This document shows positions 54,798 to 64,000 of a DNA stretch of 64,000 nucleotides, in pieces. The notes beneath the pieces are model-generated. The model was not told where the DNA came from and made no database searches. It saw nothing but the letters and a program-made list of their open reading frames with translations. The first letter of the stretch is position 1. Every line of letters starts with the position of its first letter. Source of the DNA: an uncultured Pelagibacteraceae bacterium. Its GTDB lineage: Bacteria; Pseudomonadota; Alphaproteobacteria; Pelagibacterales; Pelagibacteraceae. The stretch is from NCBI GenBank assembly GCA_902569785.1, contig CACFVO010000003.1, positions 34,750 to 98,749 on the forward strand, in the 5' to 3' direction. Made by a program: the position numbers and the translations under genes.

Positions 54798-55576
54798 TGA
54801 TGAAAAAAATTAATTTAGCAATAACTGGTTGTATGGGAAGAATGGGTCAACAACTCGTGAAAACCTCGAAAGCCAATAAAAACTTTAAGTTAGTATCTCT
54901 AACTGAAAATAGAATAATAAATAAATCAATAATGGGGATTAGACCAAGTCTAAACACTGAAAACGCATTCAAAAAAGCAAATGTAATAATAGACTTTACT
55001 ATACCCAAATGTACCTTAGAAGTTTTAAAAATTGCCTCAAAACTAAAAAAAAAAGTAGTTATAGGAACTACAGGGTTCACTAAAAAGGAAGAAAATATAA
55101 TAAAAAGATATTCAAGAAAAATTCCTATTCTTAAAGCTGGAAACATGAGTCTGGGGGTAAATTTGCTAATGTATTTGACTGAAATAGCTTCAAAATCACT
55201 TGATAGTAATTTCTTAACTAAAGTTTTTGAAGTTCATCATAAAAATAAAAAAGATTACCCTTCAGGAACAGCTTTAATGCTTGGCAAAGGCATTGCCGTA
55301 GGAAAAAATAAAGATTTGTATAGAGTAATGGGAAAAAGGTATCTAAATAAAAAATCTTTTCCTTACAGTAAAAAAATTAATTTTAACTCACAGAGAAAAG
55401 GATCAGTTATAGGTAAACACGAAGTTTCTTTTTCGAGTGGAAAAGAAATAGTTTCTTTAAATCATGAGGCTTTTGATAGAGCACTTTTTTCAGAAGGCGC
55501 TTTAACTGCCGCAAGATGGATTATAGGCAAAAAACCAGGCTTATACTCTATGAGAAACGTTTTGAATTTTAAATAA
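54797..55576 (+). CDS. dapB: 4-hydroxy-tetrahydrodipicolinate reductase
   Basis: INLAITGCMGRMGQQLVK, GTTGF, EVHHKNKKDYPSGTAL; ATG at 54797 preferred over the track start 54749. Confidence 0.95.
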   Translation: MMKKINLAITGCMGRMGQQLVKTSKANKNFKLVSLTENRIINKSIMGIRPSLNTENAFKKANVIIDFTIPKCTLEVLKIASKLKKKVVIGTTGFTKKEENIIKRYSRKIPILKAGNMSLGVNLLMYLTEIASKSLDSNFLTKVFEVHHKNKKDYPSGTALMLGKGIAVGKNKDLYRVMGKRYLNKKSFPYSKKINFNSQRKGSVIGKHEVSFSSGKEIVSLNHEAFDRALFSEGALTAARWIIGKKPGLYSMRNVLNFK

Positions 55577-55586
55577 ATTTAAAACA

Positions 55587-56240
55587 ATGAGTGAAAATAG
55601 AAGAGCGGCTATAGTATTAAGACTCTTAAACAAATTTTATCCTAGAGTTTCGGTTCCTTTAAAACACAGAAACTTATTTACTTTACTGGTGTCTGTAGCG
55701 TTGTCAGCACAAACTACAGATGTAAATGTAAATAAAGCAACAAGTAAAATATATCCAAAATACAACAAACCAGAACATTTTGTAAAACTTGGAAGAAAAA
55801 AAATTGAAAAATTAATAAAAAGTACAGGTTTTTTTAAAAGAAAAGCTAAAAGTGTGTATTTGCTCTCAAAACAATTATTAGAGAAACACGGAGGAAAGGT
55901 GCCTGGAAATTTTGAAGATTTAGAAAAGTTGCATGGGGTAGGACATAAAACAGCTAGTGTAGTAATGTCTCAAGGTTTTGGATACCCTGCTTTTCCAGTA
56001 GATACTCATATACATCGATTGGCCCAAAGATGGGGTTTAACCAGTGGTAAAAATGTTGTTCAGACGGAAAAAGATTTAAAAAGATTATTTCCAAAAAAGT
56101 CATGGAATAAACTTCATTTACAGATCATTTGGTATGGAAGAGAATATTGCCAGGCTAGAGAATGTTACGGTATAGCTTGTAAAATTTGTAAAAGCTGTTA
56201 TCCAAAAAGAAAAAAGTCAATTAAAACTAAAAAAGCTTAA
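55587..56240 (+). CDS. nth: Endonuclease III
   Basis: LLVSVALSAQTTDVNVN, LHGVGHKTASVVM, 4Fe-4S CxnCxxCxnC. Confidence 0.96.
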   Translation: MSENRRAAIVLRLLNKFYPRVSVPLKHRNLFTLLVSVALSAQTTDVNVNKATSKIYPKYNKPEHFVKLGRKKIEKLIKSTGFFKRKAKSVYLLSKQLLEKHGGKVPGNFEDLEKLHGVGHKTASVVMSQGFGYPAFPVDTHIHRLAQRWGLTSGKNVVQTEKDLKRLFPKKSWNKLHLQIIWYGREYCQARECYGIACKICKSCYPKRKKSIKTKKA

Positions 56241-56245
56241 TAAAA

Positions 56246-57175
56246 ATGAAGATTATAGGAATTGGAAACGCGATAGTGGATGTTATTTGTAAAGTAGACG
56301 AAAACTTTCTTAAAAATAACTCATTAACAAAAAGCACTATGAAACTTGTAGACGAGATTGAATTTAAAAAATTACTCTCAAACCTTAAAATTGAAGAAAC
56401 AGTTTCTGGAGGTTCAGTTGCTAATTCAATCGTAGGTCTTTCACAGCTTGGAAATAATGTAGGGTTCATTGGTAAAGTGAGTGATGATGAGCTTGGTGCT
56501 AAGTATGAAGAAGGACTAAAAAAAGAAAAAGTTAAATATTTTTACTCTAAAAAAAAAGAAGTAATTCCTACTGGTACTTGTTTGATTTTAATTACTCCTG
56601 ACTCAGAGAGAACTATGTGTACATTCCTTGGAACAGCAGGAAAAATTAATGAGAAAGATATAGATGTTAATTCAGTAAAAAATAGCAATCTTCTATTGCT
56701 AGAGGGATATCTTTGGGATGAGGGAGAGCCTAAAAAAGCTTTTGAAAAAGCAATTCAAAACTCAAATAAAGTAGCAATGTCTTTATCAGATTTATTCTGT
56801 GTAGAAAGACATAAGTCTCATTTCTTAGACTTAGTCAAAAATAAATTAGACATTACTTTTGCTAATGAGCAAGAAATAATGTCTTTAATAGATACAAAAG
56901 ATTTTAATAAAGTTATTGAATTTTCAAAAAAAATTAAAAAATTGTTAGTTATTACTAGAGGAGAAAAAGGTGCAATTGCAATTAAAGGAGATGAAATTGT
57001 AGAATGCGAAGCTCAAAGAAATCTTAAGATTGTAGACTTAACTGGTGCAGGTGATCTTTTTGCAGCAGGGTTTTTAAATGGTTATATAAATAATCTATCT
57101 ATCAAAGAAAGCTTAGATAAAGGTACTGAAATGTCCTCAAAAATAATTCAAAAGATTGGTGCTCGGATAAACTAA
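56246..57175 (+). CDS. PfkB-family sugar/adenosine kinase
   Basis: GIGNAIVDV, GGSVANSIVGLSQLG, DLTGAGDLFAAGFL. Confidence 0.92.
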   Translation: MKIIGIGNAIVDVICKVDENFLKNNSLTKSTMKLVDEIEFKKLLSNLKIEETVSGGSVANSIVGLSQLGNNVGFIGKVSDDELGAKYEEGLKKEKVKYFYSKKKEVIPTGTCLILITPDSERTMCTFLGTAGKINEKDIDVNSVKNSNLLLLEGYLWDEGEPKKAFEKAIQNSNKVAMSLSDLFCVERHKSHFLDLVKNKLDITFANEQEIMSLIDTKDFNKVIEFSKKIKKLLVITRGEKGAIAIKGDEIVECEAQRNLKIVDLTGAGDLFAAGFLNGYINNLSIKESLDKGTEMSSKIIQKIGARIN

Positions 57176-57176
57176 A

Positions 57177-57284
57177 TTATCTTTTTCTTCTTTTAAAACT
57201 ACCTTTTCCTTTTTTAGGTTTAACAACGCGTTTACGATATTTTGTAGTAAATAAATCTAAAGCTATTTTATTTCTTTTTTTCAT
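57177..57284 (-). CDS. arfA: ArfA-like alternative ribosome-rescue factor, 35 aa (not in the ORF track)
   Basis: MKKRNKIALDLFTTKYRKRVVKPKKGKGSFKRRKR; ungapped match to the E. coli ArfA core ([31 protein letters not shown], recalled); ATGA overlap with the upstream gene. Confidence 0.78.
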   Translation of the reverse strand: MKKRNKIALDLFTTKYRKRVVKPKKGKGSFKRRKR

Positions 57285-57907
57285 AATAAATAACCTTTTT
57301 TATCATTCAAAATAAAATCATTATCCAAAAATTTTGTTTTAATCTTTTTTCTTAATCTATAAATATGAGTTTCAACTGTATGGGTATCAGTATCTTCTGA
57401 GTATTTCCAAACTTCGTCTAGTATTTTATTTTTACTTATAGGTTTGTTGTAGCTTAAAAGAAGCTCTAAAAGTTGAATTTCTTTTTCTGTTAATAATACA
57501 TAACTTTTATCTTTCAATAATTTTTTTTCGTTCTTATCTAAAATATATTTTTTAATTTTGATAGAAGAGTTTTTAGAAAAATTTTTTTTAGCTATTGAAT
57601 TCTCAATTATATTGTTAATTTCCTCAAATTTTACTGGCAAAAATATTTTATCAGCAAAAAGGTCAAATTTTATTTTGTCTGAACTGTAAGCTAGAATTTT
57701 TATACTATTAGATTTTTTAAGTATATCTATTGATGAATTTTTGTTAAAGAAATCTTGATGACAAAATAAGACATCATAGCTATTAAAAGTTTTTGAATCT
57801 ATGGTTGTGTCAATTGTTGTTAATTTAAAGTTTAAATGATCTTTAAGTTCCTCTAACGAAATGTTAAAATTTTTAGACCCGAAAGATAAAACATTTATTT
57901 TATGCAT
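57281..57907 (-). CDS. OmpR-type response regulator with degenerate receiver domain
   Basis: Winged helix LTEKEIQLLELLLSYNKPISKNKILDEVWKYSEDTDTHTVETHIYRLRKKI; the acidic pocket and phospho-Asp position of the receiver are not conserved. Confidence 0.8.
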   Translation of the reverse strand: MHKINVLSFGSKNFNISLEELKDHLNFKLTTIDTTIDSKTFNSYDVLFCHQDFFNKNSSIDILKKSNSIKILAYSSDKIKFDLFADKIFLPVKFEEINNIIENSIAKKNFSKNSSIKIKKYILDKNEKKLLKDKSYVLLTEKEIQLLELLLSYNKPISKNKILDEVWKYSEDTDTHTVETHIYRLRKKIKTKFLDNDFILNDKKGYLL

Positions 57908-58393
57908 ATATTTATAAAAAATAAAAAACTCATCTTAGATAAGTATAGAATAAAATGTGCAATTGGTAAAAGAGGAATTAGAAATAAAAAAAGGGAAGGT
58001 GATAAAATAACGCCAAAAGGTAAATTTAAGATCAAAACGATATTGTATCGAAAGGATCGTGTAGCACTCTTTAAGCCCAAAATTAAGAAGCTTCCTATTA
58101 TAAAAAACATGGGATGGTGTGACGATCCTAAATCTAAGAAATATAATAAGTTGATTAGATTTCCGTTTAAGTATGGTGCTGAAAAACTTTATAGAAAAGA
58201 CAATACTTACGATATAATTTTAGTTTTAGATTACAATTTAAATCCAATACGTAAAGGTAAAGGAAGTGCCATCTTTATACATGTTGCAAAAAAAAATTAT
58301 AAGAATACTTTGGGATGCATTGCAGTTAGCAAAAGAAATTTAAAGAAAATAATAAAAAAAATTAATAAATCAACGCTGGTAAATATCAATTAG
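57902..58393 (+). CDS. L,D-transpeptidase (YkuD fold)
   Basis: REGDKITPKGKFKI, YRKDRV, SAIFIHVAKKNYKNTLGCIAVSKRNL. Confidence 0.88.
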   Translation: MHIFIKNKKLILDKYRIKCAIGKRGIRNKKREGDKITPKGKFKIKTILYRKDRVALFKPKIKKLPIIKNMGWCDDPKSKKYNKLIRFPFKYGAEKLYRKDNTYDIILVLDYNLNPIRKGKGSAIFIHVAKKNYKNTLGCIAVSKRNLKKIIKKINKSTLVNIN

Positions 58394-59040
58394 GATCTCT
58401 CTCCAAATATTAAGCTACCAATTCTTAGGTGAGTAGATTTATACTTAATAGCCTTCATATAATCTGATGACATTCCAATGCTTAGATTTTTTAAACCAAG
58501 TGAAGCATTAAGTTCTGATATGTTTTTAAAATATTCTTCTGTTTTATCATCGTTTGGGGGTATAGCCATTAAACCTAAAACGTTTAAATTTTTTTCTTTA
58601 ACACAATAGTTATAAAAAGCATCTACTTCATTATAAGAAATACCGGATTTTTGAGTTTCATTTCCCATATTAACTTGAATAAAATATTTAATAGACTTAT
58701 TTATGTTTTTTTGACTTTTAGCTAAAACGTCTGCAAGTTTTTGATTATCCAAAGAATGTATATAATCAAATATTTGAACTGCCTTTTTTGCTTTGTTGCT
58801 CTGTAACTTGCCAATCATATGAAGTTTTAAATCTTTTTTTTCTTTTTTTATTTGTAACCACTTAGACTCTGCTTCTTGAACTTTGTTTTCACCATAGTGC
58901 ATGTGACCATAATTAATTAAAGGCATAATATGATCTAAAGAAAATGTTTTGCTTACAGCAACTATTGTTCTTGAATCAGCAATTGAAAATTTTTCAATAT
59001 TAGATTTTATTTTATCAAATCTTTCAATTATGATGCTCAT
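58390..59040 (-). CDS. yggS: YggS-family PLP homeostasis protein
   Basis: IVAVSKTFSLDHI, HYGENKVQEAESKW, HMIGKLQSNKAK, GMSSDYMKAI, RIGSLIFGER. Confidence 0.94.
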   Translation of the reverse strand: MSIIIERFDKIKSNIEKFSIADSRTIVAVSKTFSLDHIMPLINYGHMHYGENKVQEAESKWLQIKKEKKDLKLHMIGKLQSNKAKKAVQIFDYIHSLDNQKLADVLAKSQKNINKSIKYFIQVNMGNETQKSGISYNEVDAFYNYCVKEKNLNVLGLMAIPPNDDKTEEYFKNISELNASLGLKNLSIGMSSDYMKAIKYKSTHLRIGSLIFGERS

Positions 59041-59616
59041 ATGTTTGTCTTTAAAAATAAATATTTTTTTATAATAGAAAGTATCAGAGATATAGATTTA
59101 AAAAATATAAAAAATTCAAATAAATTCAGCATAATTTATAGATCAAAAAATATAGCTGAAAATATGGAAAAATTAATACGATTTAGAAAAAACTGTAAAA
59201 TCAGAAATATAGATTTTTATGTTTCTAACAACGTAAAGTTGACAAATGTTTTAAAAGCAGATGGTATATATATTTCGGCTTATAATAAAAATCTAAAAAT
59301 TGCTCATTTGAGAAATCTTAATTTTAGAATAATTGGATCAGCACATAATATTAAAGAAATTAACATAAAGAAATTGCAAGGTTGTTCTAGTATTATTTTT
59401 TCACGTTTATTTAAAACATCCTATAATTATAAAAAGGGATTTTTAGGAGTAATAAAGTTTAATCTATTTAGTTTGTCTAGAAAAGAAAATCTCATTCCTT
59501 TAGGAGGGATAAAATTATCGAATTTAAATAAGCTCGGTACGGTAAAATGTAAGTCTATTGCTTTGTCTTCAGAAATAATAAAAAAACCAATTACTTTCTC
59601 AAAACGATGTTTTTGA
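59041..59616 (+). CDS. Divergent thiamine phosphate synthase/TenI-like protein
   Basis: DFYVSNNVKLTNVLKADGIYISAYN...IIGSAHNIKEI...LIPLGGI pattern. Confidence 0.65.
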   Translation: MFVFKNKYFFIIESIRDIDLKNIKNSNKFSIIYRSKNIAENMEKLIRFRKNCKIRNIDFYVSNNVKLTNVLKADGIYISAYNKNLKIAHLRNLNFRIIGSAHNIKEINIKKLQGCSSIIFSRLFKTSYNYKKGFLGVIKFNLFSLSRKENLIPLGGIKLSNLNKLGTVKCKSIALSSEIIKKPITFSKRCF

Positions 59617-59631
59617 TTAAAGGGACAAAAA

Positions 59632-59657
59632 AAAAGGGGCGAAAAATCGCCCCTTTT
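59632..59657. terminator. Strong hairpin terminator between the thiE-like gene and the porin (T-tract on the minus side)
   Basis: AAAAGGGGCGA-AAAA-TCGCCCCTTTT, 11-bp perfect stem; T tract follows on the minus strand. Confidence 0.85.
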
Positions 59658-59681
59658 AATTTTATACTCTAAGTGACCTAA

Positions 59682-60740
59682 TTAGAATGCAAAGTTAATT
59701 GCTATAATTGTGTCGCTAGCGTCTAAACCATTTGTGTAACTAATGTTATCGTAATCAGCTCTTGCTAATGATAACGTTGCACCACCTAATGAGTAAGCAG
59801 CTTGAATAGAGTTCATGTCTATTTCATAAGCTGTTTGAGCACTGTGTGCATAGTTCACTTCTGATTCTTCTGTTGTGTAAGATACTGATAGTTCATCATT
59901 TACTGCGAAACCTAGAGAAATACCTGTGTTTTCATACCATTCCGCATCAGTAGTACCTGCACCAACTGCTGTTGAAAGTTCTGGAGCTCTGTAAGATTTA
60001 CCATAACCAAGAGTAAAGTTACCAGCTGCATAAACTATACCGTAAGCACCACCTTCGTCCATCTGCTGCTCTGTAGTTGTACCATCATCATAGTCATGAG
60101 TTTCAAAATAAGATGCAGAAAGAGTTAATCCATCAACCGGCTTAGTCACTAAAGAATAAGCTGTAAGGTTTGTACCGTTTGAACCAGCTTGAGCGTTACC
60201 ACTTTGACCATCTTTTTTAGTTTGGCCGTAAGCGATTGAAGCTGTTGTTCCAAAAGGTAATTCTGGAGTGTGATACTGTAGTGAAGCGTAAGAAGATGCT
60301 GAGATTGGGTATACAATACCTTCACTTAAACCAGTGTCAGTCATAGATGTATAAGCTGACTGGTCAAAAGCATATTCTTTACTATTACCACATGTTGATA
60401 CACAAATTTTAGCAGTACCCATGTCATTCATAGTTATTACTATTGATGTATCATCATTGATCGCAGAACCTGATGGAGGTACCGTCGTTGACGATGCTGT
60501 TCCAGCAGTGCTAGGATCTAAAGCCATGTTGTATGCCCAACCGAAACCGTTGTCCATTTCACCACTAGCTTTAAAGTTTAATTCGTTTGTAATACCGATT
60601 GTATTATCTGATTGTGATCCATGCGTTACGTGGTATGTAGCTTTCGCTGTACCAGAAACTGTTAACTCACCTGCGTTAACGGAAAACATTAAAGATAATG
60701 AAGCGATAGAAACGAATAAAGTTTTCATTATTGTTTTCAT
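59682..60740 (-). CDS. Outer-membrane porin
   Basis: Signal peptide MKTIMKTLFVSIASLSLMFSVNA, beta-barrel pattern, terminal Phe (IIAINFAF). Confidence 0.85.
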   Translation of the reverse strand: MKTIMKTLFVSIASLSLMFSVNAGELTVSGTAKATYHVTHGSQSDNTIGITNELNFKASGEMDNGFGWAYNMALDPSTAGTASSTTVPPSGSAINDDTSIVITMNDMGTAKICVSTCGNSKEYAFDQSAYTSMTDTGLSEGIVYPISASSYASLQYHTPELPFGTTASIAYGQTKKDGQSGNAQAGSNGTNLTAYSLVTKPVDGLTLSASYFETHDYDDGTTTEQQMDEGGAYGIVYAAGNFTLGYGKSYRAPELSTAVGAGTTDAEWYENTGISLGFAVNDELSVSYTTEESEVNYAHSAQTAYEIDMNSIQAAYSLGGATLSLARADYDNISYTNGLDASDTIIAINFAF

Positions 60741-60842
60741 TGTTTATTTCCTTTGTTTTAGTTTTAATAATTAAAACGTGGGAAAAATTAGCATTTTAGA
60801 CCCTTTTTTAAATTGAAAATTGTTGAAATTCCTATTAAATTC

Positions 60843-60874
60843 AGGATATGTTGTATATTTACAACACATATCCT
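60843..60874. promoter_or_regulatory. Long near-perfect inverted repeat upstream of the porin
   Basis: AGGATATGTTGTA-TATT-TACAACACATATCCT (13 bp with a 2-nt bulge). Confidence 0.55.
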
Positions 60875-60954
60875 CTTGATTTTCTATTATTGCTAGAATC
60901 TTTAGATTTAAACAATTTTTTTGTTTTTACTTATCCTTTGGCTTAAACATAATT

Positions 60955-61482
60955 ATGAATATGACAAAATACTTGAGATTTTTTTTAATAGTTCCTCTCA
61001 CACTTATAATGCTTTCATCTTGCCAAGCTATAAAACCAAAAAAAGTTAATACCAGAGAGGTTCCAATTAAAGGAACTGATAGAGCTGCAAAAAATATTAA
61101 AGAAGGTGGAGGCGTTTCATTAAAAGGGGTCCTTAACCGTAGGGGAGGTAACTTTGAGTTTAGTTCTTCTAATCCAATGTGGAGAGCTTCTTTGGAGATT
61201 CTAGATTTTCTACCTTTAAATACAGTCGACTATTCTGGAGGAATGATAGTTTCTGATTGGTATACTGGTGATAGTGCAAATGAATCAATTAAAATTTCAA
61301 TTAGATTTCTTTCTAATGAAGTTCGAAGTGATAGTTTAAAGATAATTGTCCATAAAAAAAAATGTTCTGAAAATCAAGTGTGTCGAACTAAATTATTAAA
61401 TAATTCAAAAATTAGTCAGGAATTGAGAAGTACGATTTTAACAAAAGCTGCTGAATTAGAAAAAGAAAAAAAGAAAAACTAA
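60955..61482 (+). CDS. DUF3576-like lipoprotein
   Basis: Lipobox [31 protein letters not shown]. Confidence 0.8.
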   Translation: MNMTKYLRFFLIVPLTLIMLSSCQAIKPKKVNTREVPIKGTDRAAKNIKEGGGVSLKGVLNRRGGNFEFSSSNPMWRASLEILDFLPLNTVDYSGGMIVSDWYTGDSANESIKISIRFLSNEVRSDSLKIIVHKKKCSENQVCRTKLLNNSKISQELRSTILTKAAELEKEKKKN

Positions 61483-61489
61483 ATCTTTA

Positions 61490-64000
61490 ATGGAAAGAGT
61501 AAATTTTCAAGTAATTGAAAAAAAATGGCAAGAAAAATTTGTTTCTTCCAAACTGTACAATAAAAATGGCAAAAAATTTTATTGTTTAGAAATGTTCCCT
61601 TATCCATCAGGTAAAATACATATGGGTCATGTAAGAAACTATACTATTGGAGATGTTATAGCTCGTTATAAATACATGAAAGGTTTTAATGTTTTACATC
61701 CTATGGGTTGGGATGCTTTTGGTCTTCCAGCAGAAAATGCTGCAAAAATGAACAATTTAAAACCCAAAGATTGGACTCAGGAAAATATCAAAATAATGAA
61801 ATCTCAGTTAAAAATGTTAGGATTATCTATCGACTGGGATTTGGAAATATCAACTTGTGATGAAGATTATTATAAACACCAACAAGAATTGTTTATTGAT
61901 TTCTATAATCAAGGATTAGTATCTCGTAAAGAAACATATGTTAATTGGGACCCTGTCGAAAAAACTGTCTTGGCAAATGAACAAGTTATAAATGGAAAAG
62001 GTTGGAGATCTAATGCAACTGTAGAAAGAAAGAAATTATCACAATGGTTTTTTAATATTACTAAGTTCTCAAATGAACTTTTAAAAGATTTGGAAAAATT
62101 ATCGGGTTGGCCAGACAAAGTAAAATTAATGCAAAAAAATTGGATAGGAAAATCTATTGGTTGCGAATTAAATTTTAATGTCATTGGCCAAGAAAAGAGC
62201 TTATCTATTTTTACTACAAGACCTGATACTATATTTGGGGCAAGTTTTATTGCCATTTCAGTTGATCATGAGATTTGTAAAAAGTTTCATAAAAATAAAG
62301 ATTTTGAAAAATTTAAAGATGAATGCTCTAAGATTGGAACAACAGAAGAAGCTTTGGCTAATGCAGAAAAATTAGGATTTAATACAGAACTTTTTGCAGA
62401 ACACCCTTTTTTAAAGAATAAAAAAATACCTATATATGTAGCAAACTTTGTCTTAATGGATTATGGAAACGGAGCTATTTTTGGTTGTCCAGCTCACGAT
62501 CAAAGAGATTTTGATTTTGCAAAAAAATATGAACTCCCGATTATAAGAGTTGTTTCCGATAAAAATAATTCAAATGATGGAGAAAAGATGCAAGAGGCAT
62601 ACGTAGGTAGTGGAACAATGGTTAATTCAGAATTTTTAAATGATCTAACAGTAGATGTAGCTAAACAAAAAATTATTAGTAAAATTGAGGAAAAAAAAAT
62701 TGGAAAGAAACAGACATTATTTAGATTAAAAGATTGGGGTATTTCTAGACAGAGATATTGGGGATGCCCGATACCTATGATTTATTTAGAAGATGGTTCA
62801 GTTGTTCCAGCAGATAAAAGTGAGCTTCCTATAAAACTTCCCTATGACGCTGATCTTACATCCTCAGGCAATCCATTAGACAATCATCCAAATTGGAAAA
62901 AAACTATCCATAAAAAAACTGGTAAACCAGCGATAAGAGAAACAGACACTCTTGATACTTTTGTTGACTCATCCTGGTATTTTTTAAGATTTTGTTCGCC
63001 TAAAAATAAAGAAGCGCCCTTTGATAATGAAAAGGTAAATTATTGGATGCCAGTTGACCAATATATTGGAGGGATAGAGCATGCAATTTTACATTTGTTA
63101 TATTCTCGTTTTTTTATGAAAGGAATAAAAAAATGTAATGATAAATTTAAATACACAGAACCTTTTAATAATTTATTTACTCAAGGTATGGTTTGCCATG
63201 AAACTTATAAAGATCTAAATGGGAACTGGCTTTACCCTGATGAAATAAAAAAAACTTCTAATAAAAAAGCTATTAAAATGTCAGACAAATCTGAAGTAAA
63301 AATTGGTCCTTCAGAGTCAATGTCTAAATCTAAAAAGAATACTATAGATCCAGAAACTATGATTAAACAATATGGAGCTGATGCTGTAAGATGGTTTATA
63401 TTATCTGATAGTCCCCCAGAAAAAGATATACAATGGTCCGATACCGGAGTTTTTTCTTCAAATAAATTTTTACAAAAAATATGGAATTTGAATCAAACAA
63501 TTTTAAATAGAGTTGATGGAAAAAAAAATGATGATGAAAAGAAAATTTTTGAAGAAAAAATTAATTTATATGTTTACAAAATTGATAATGCTATAAATAA
63601 TTTTCAATTTAATGTGGCTATTGCTCAATTTTACGAAGTTTATAGATATTTTAATGAGTCCATTAAATTAAAAATAAGCACGAAAATCTTGACTGAAAAT
63701 TTAATTAAAATTATGAAACTAATGATACCTTTTACACCACATCTTGCTTATGAATGCTTATCGAATCTTAACTCTAAAGAAATAGATAAATGGCCAAAAA
63801 TTGATACAAAAATATTAGAAAACATCAAAATTAACATGGTTGTTCAAGTTAATGGAAAAACTAGAGATGTTTTAAATATAAAGAAAGATGTAAACCAAAA
63901 AGAGATAGGAGAATTAATAATTAAATCTTCTAAGGCAAATAAACATTTGATGAATAAGAAAATTATAAAAACTATCTTTATTAAAAATAAAATTATAAAT
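61490..64000 (+). CDS. leuS: Leucyl-tRNA synthetase, truncated by the window edge
   Basis: [63 protein letters not shown]; open frame to the window end. Confidence 0.96.
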   Translation, partial: MERVNFQVIEKKWQEKFVSSKLYNKNGKKFYCLEMFPYPSGKIHMGHVRNYTIGDVIARYKYMKGFNVLHPMGWDAFGLPAENAAKMNNLKPKDWTQENIKIMKSQLKMLGLSIDWDLEISTCDEDYYKHQQELFIDFYNQGLVSRKETYVNWDPVEKTVLANEQVINGKGWRSNATVERKKLSQWFFNITKFSNELLKDLEKLSGWPDKVKLMQKNWIGKSIGCELNFNVIGQEKSLSIFTTRPDTIFGASFIAISVDHEICKKFHKNKDFEKFKDECSKIGTTEEALANAEKLGFNTELFAEHPFLKNKKIPIYVANFVLMDYGNGAIFGCPAHDQRDFDFAKKYELPIIRVVSDKNNSNDGEKMQEAYVGSGTMVNSEFLNDLTVDVAKQKIISKIEEKKIGKKQTLFRLKDWGISRQRYWGCPIPMIYLEDGSVVPADKSELPIKLPYDADLTSSGNPLDNHPNWKKTIHKKTGKPAIRETDTLDTFVDSSWYFLRFCSPKNKEAPFDNEKVNYWMPVDQYIGGIEHAILHLLYSRFFMKGIKKCNDKFKYTEPFNNLFTQGMVCHETYKDLNGNWLYPDEIKKTSNKKAIKMSDKSEVKIGPSESMSKSKKNTIDPETMIKQYGADAVRWFILSDSPPEKDIQWSDTGVFSSNKFLQKIWNLNQTILNRVDGKKNDDEKKIFEEKINLYVYKIDNAINNFQFNVAIAQFYEVYRYFNESIKLKISTKILTENLIKIMKLMIPFTPHLAYECLSNLNSKEIDKWPKIDTKILENIKINMVVQVNGKTRDVLNIKKDVNQKEIGELIIKSSKANKHLMNKKIIKTIFIKNKIIN

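Noticed and set aside
61909-62375. Short ORFs overlapping leuS
   Set aside because: leuS reads open from 61490 to the window end with all expected motifs; it is missing from the track only because the window truncates it.

Overview
The window is an AT-rich, gene-dense alphaproteobacterial chromosome segment. Gene content and style point to SAR11 / Pelagibacterales (inference, no search was run). About 60 genes are supported. They include the dnaA-dnaN-gyrB replication cluster, a ubiE-ubiB-coaBC-dut run, irr-fabA-fabB-fabI with katG, a long translation and ribosome-maturation supercluster (tsaB...miaB-phoH-ybeY-lnt-metK-nusA-infB-rbfA-rpsO-pnp), grpE-dnaK-dnaJ, a polyamine trio lying between regA and regB, a porin, and the 5' part of leuS running off the right edge. 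I saw no prophage, IS element, CRISPR array, tRNA or rRNA. The most interesting items are: (1) a 35-aa ArfA-like ribosome-rescue ORF missing from the ORF track, overlapping a degenerate response regulator by ATGA; (2) an intrinsic terminator placed between a plausible promoter and the nusA Shine-Dalgarno sequence, consistent with NusA auto-attenuation; (3) an rsmI frame broken at an A9 tract, with the conserved C-terminal domain intact in the next frame; (4) several divergent gene pairs whose start codons abut or overlap (ATGCAT, CATATG, CAT-TTT-ATG); (5) an alternative-hairpin leader before the ornithine decarboxylase-like gene; (6) an Irr/PerR-like operator between irr and katG; (7) repeated loss of the usual 'filler' genes from a conserved ribosome-maturation gene order, plus an internally shortened TsaB.
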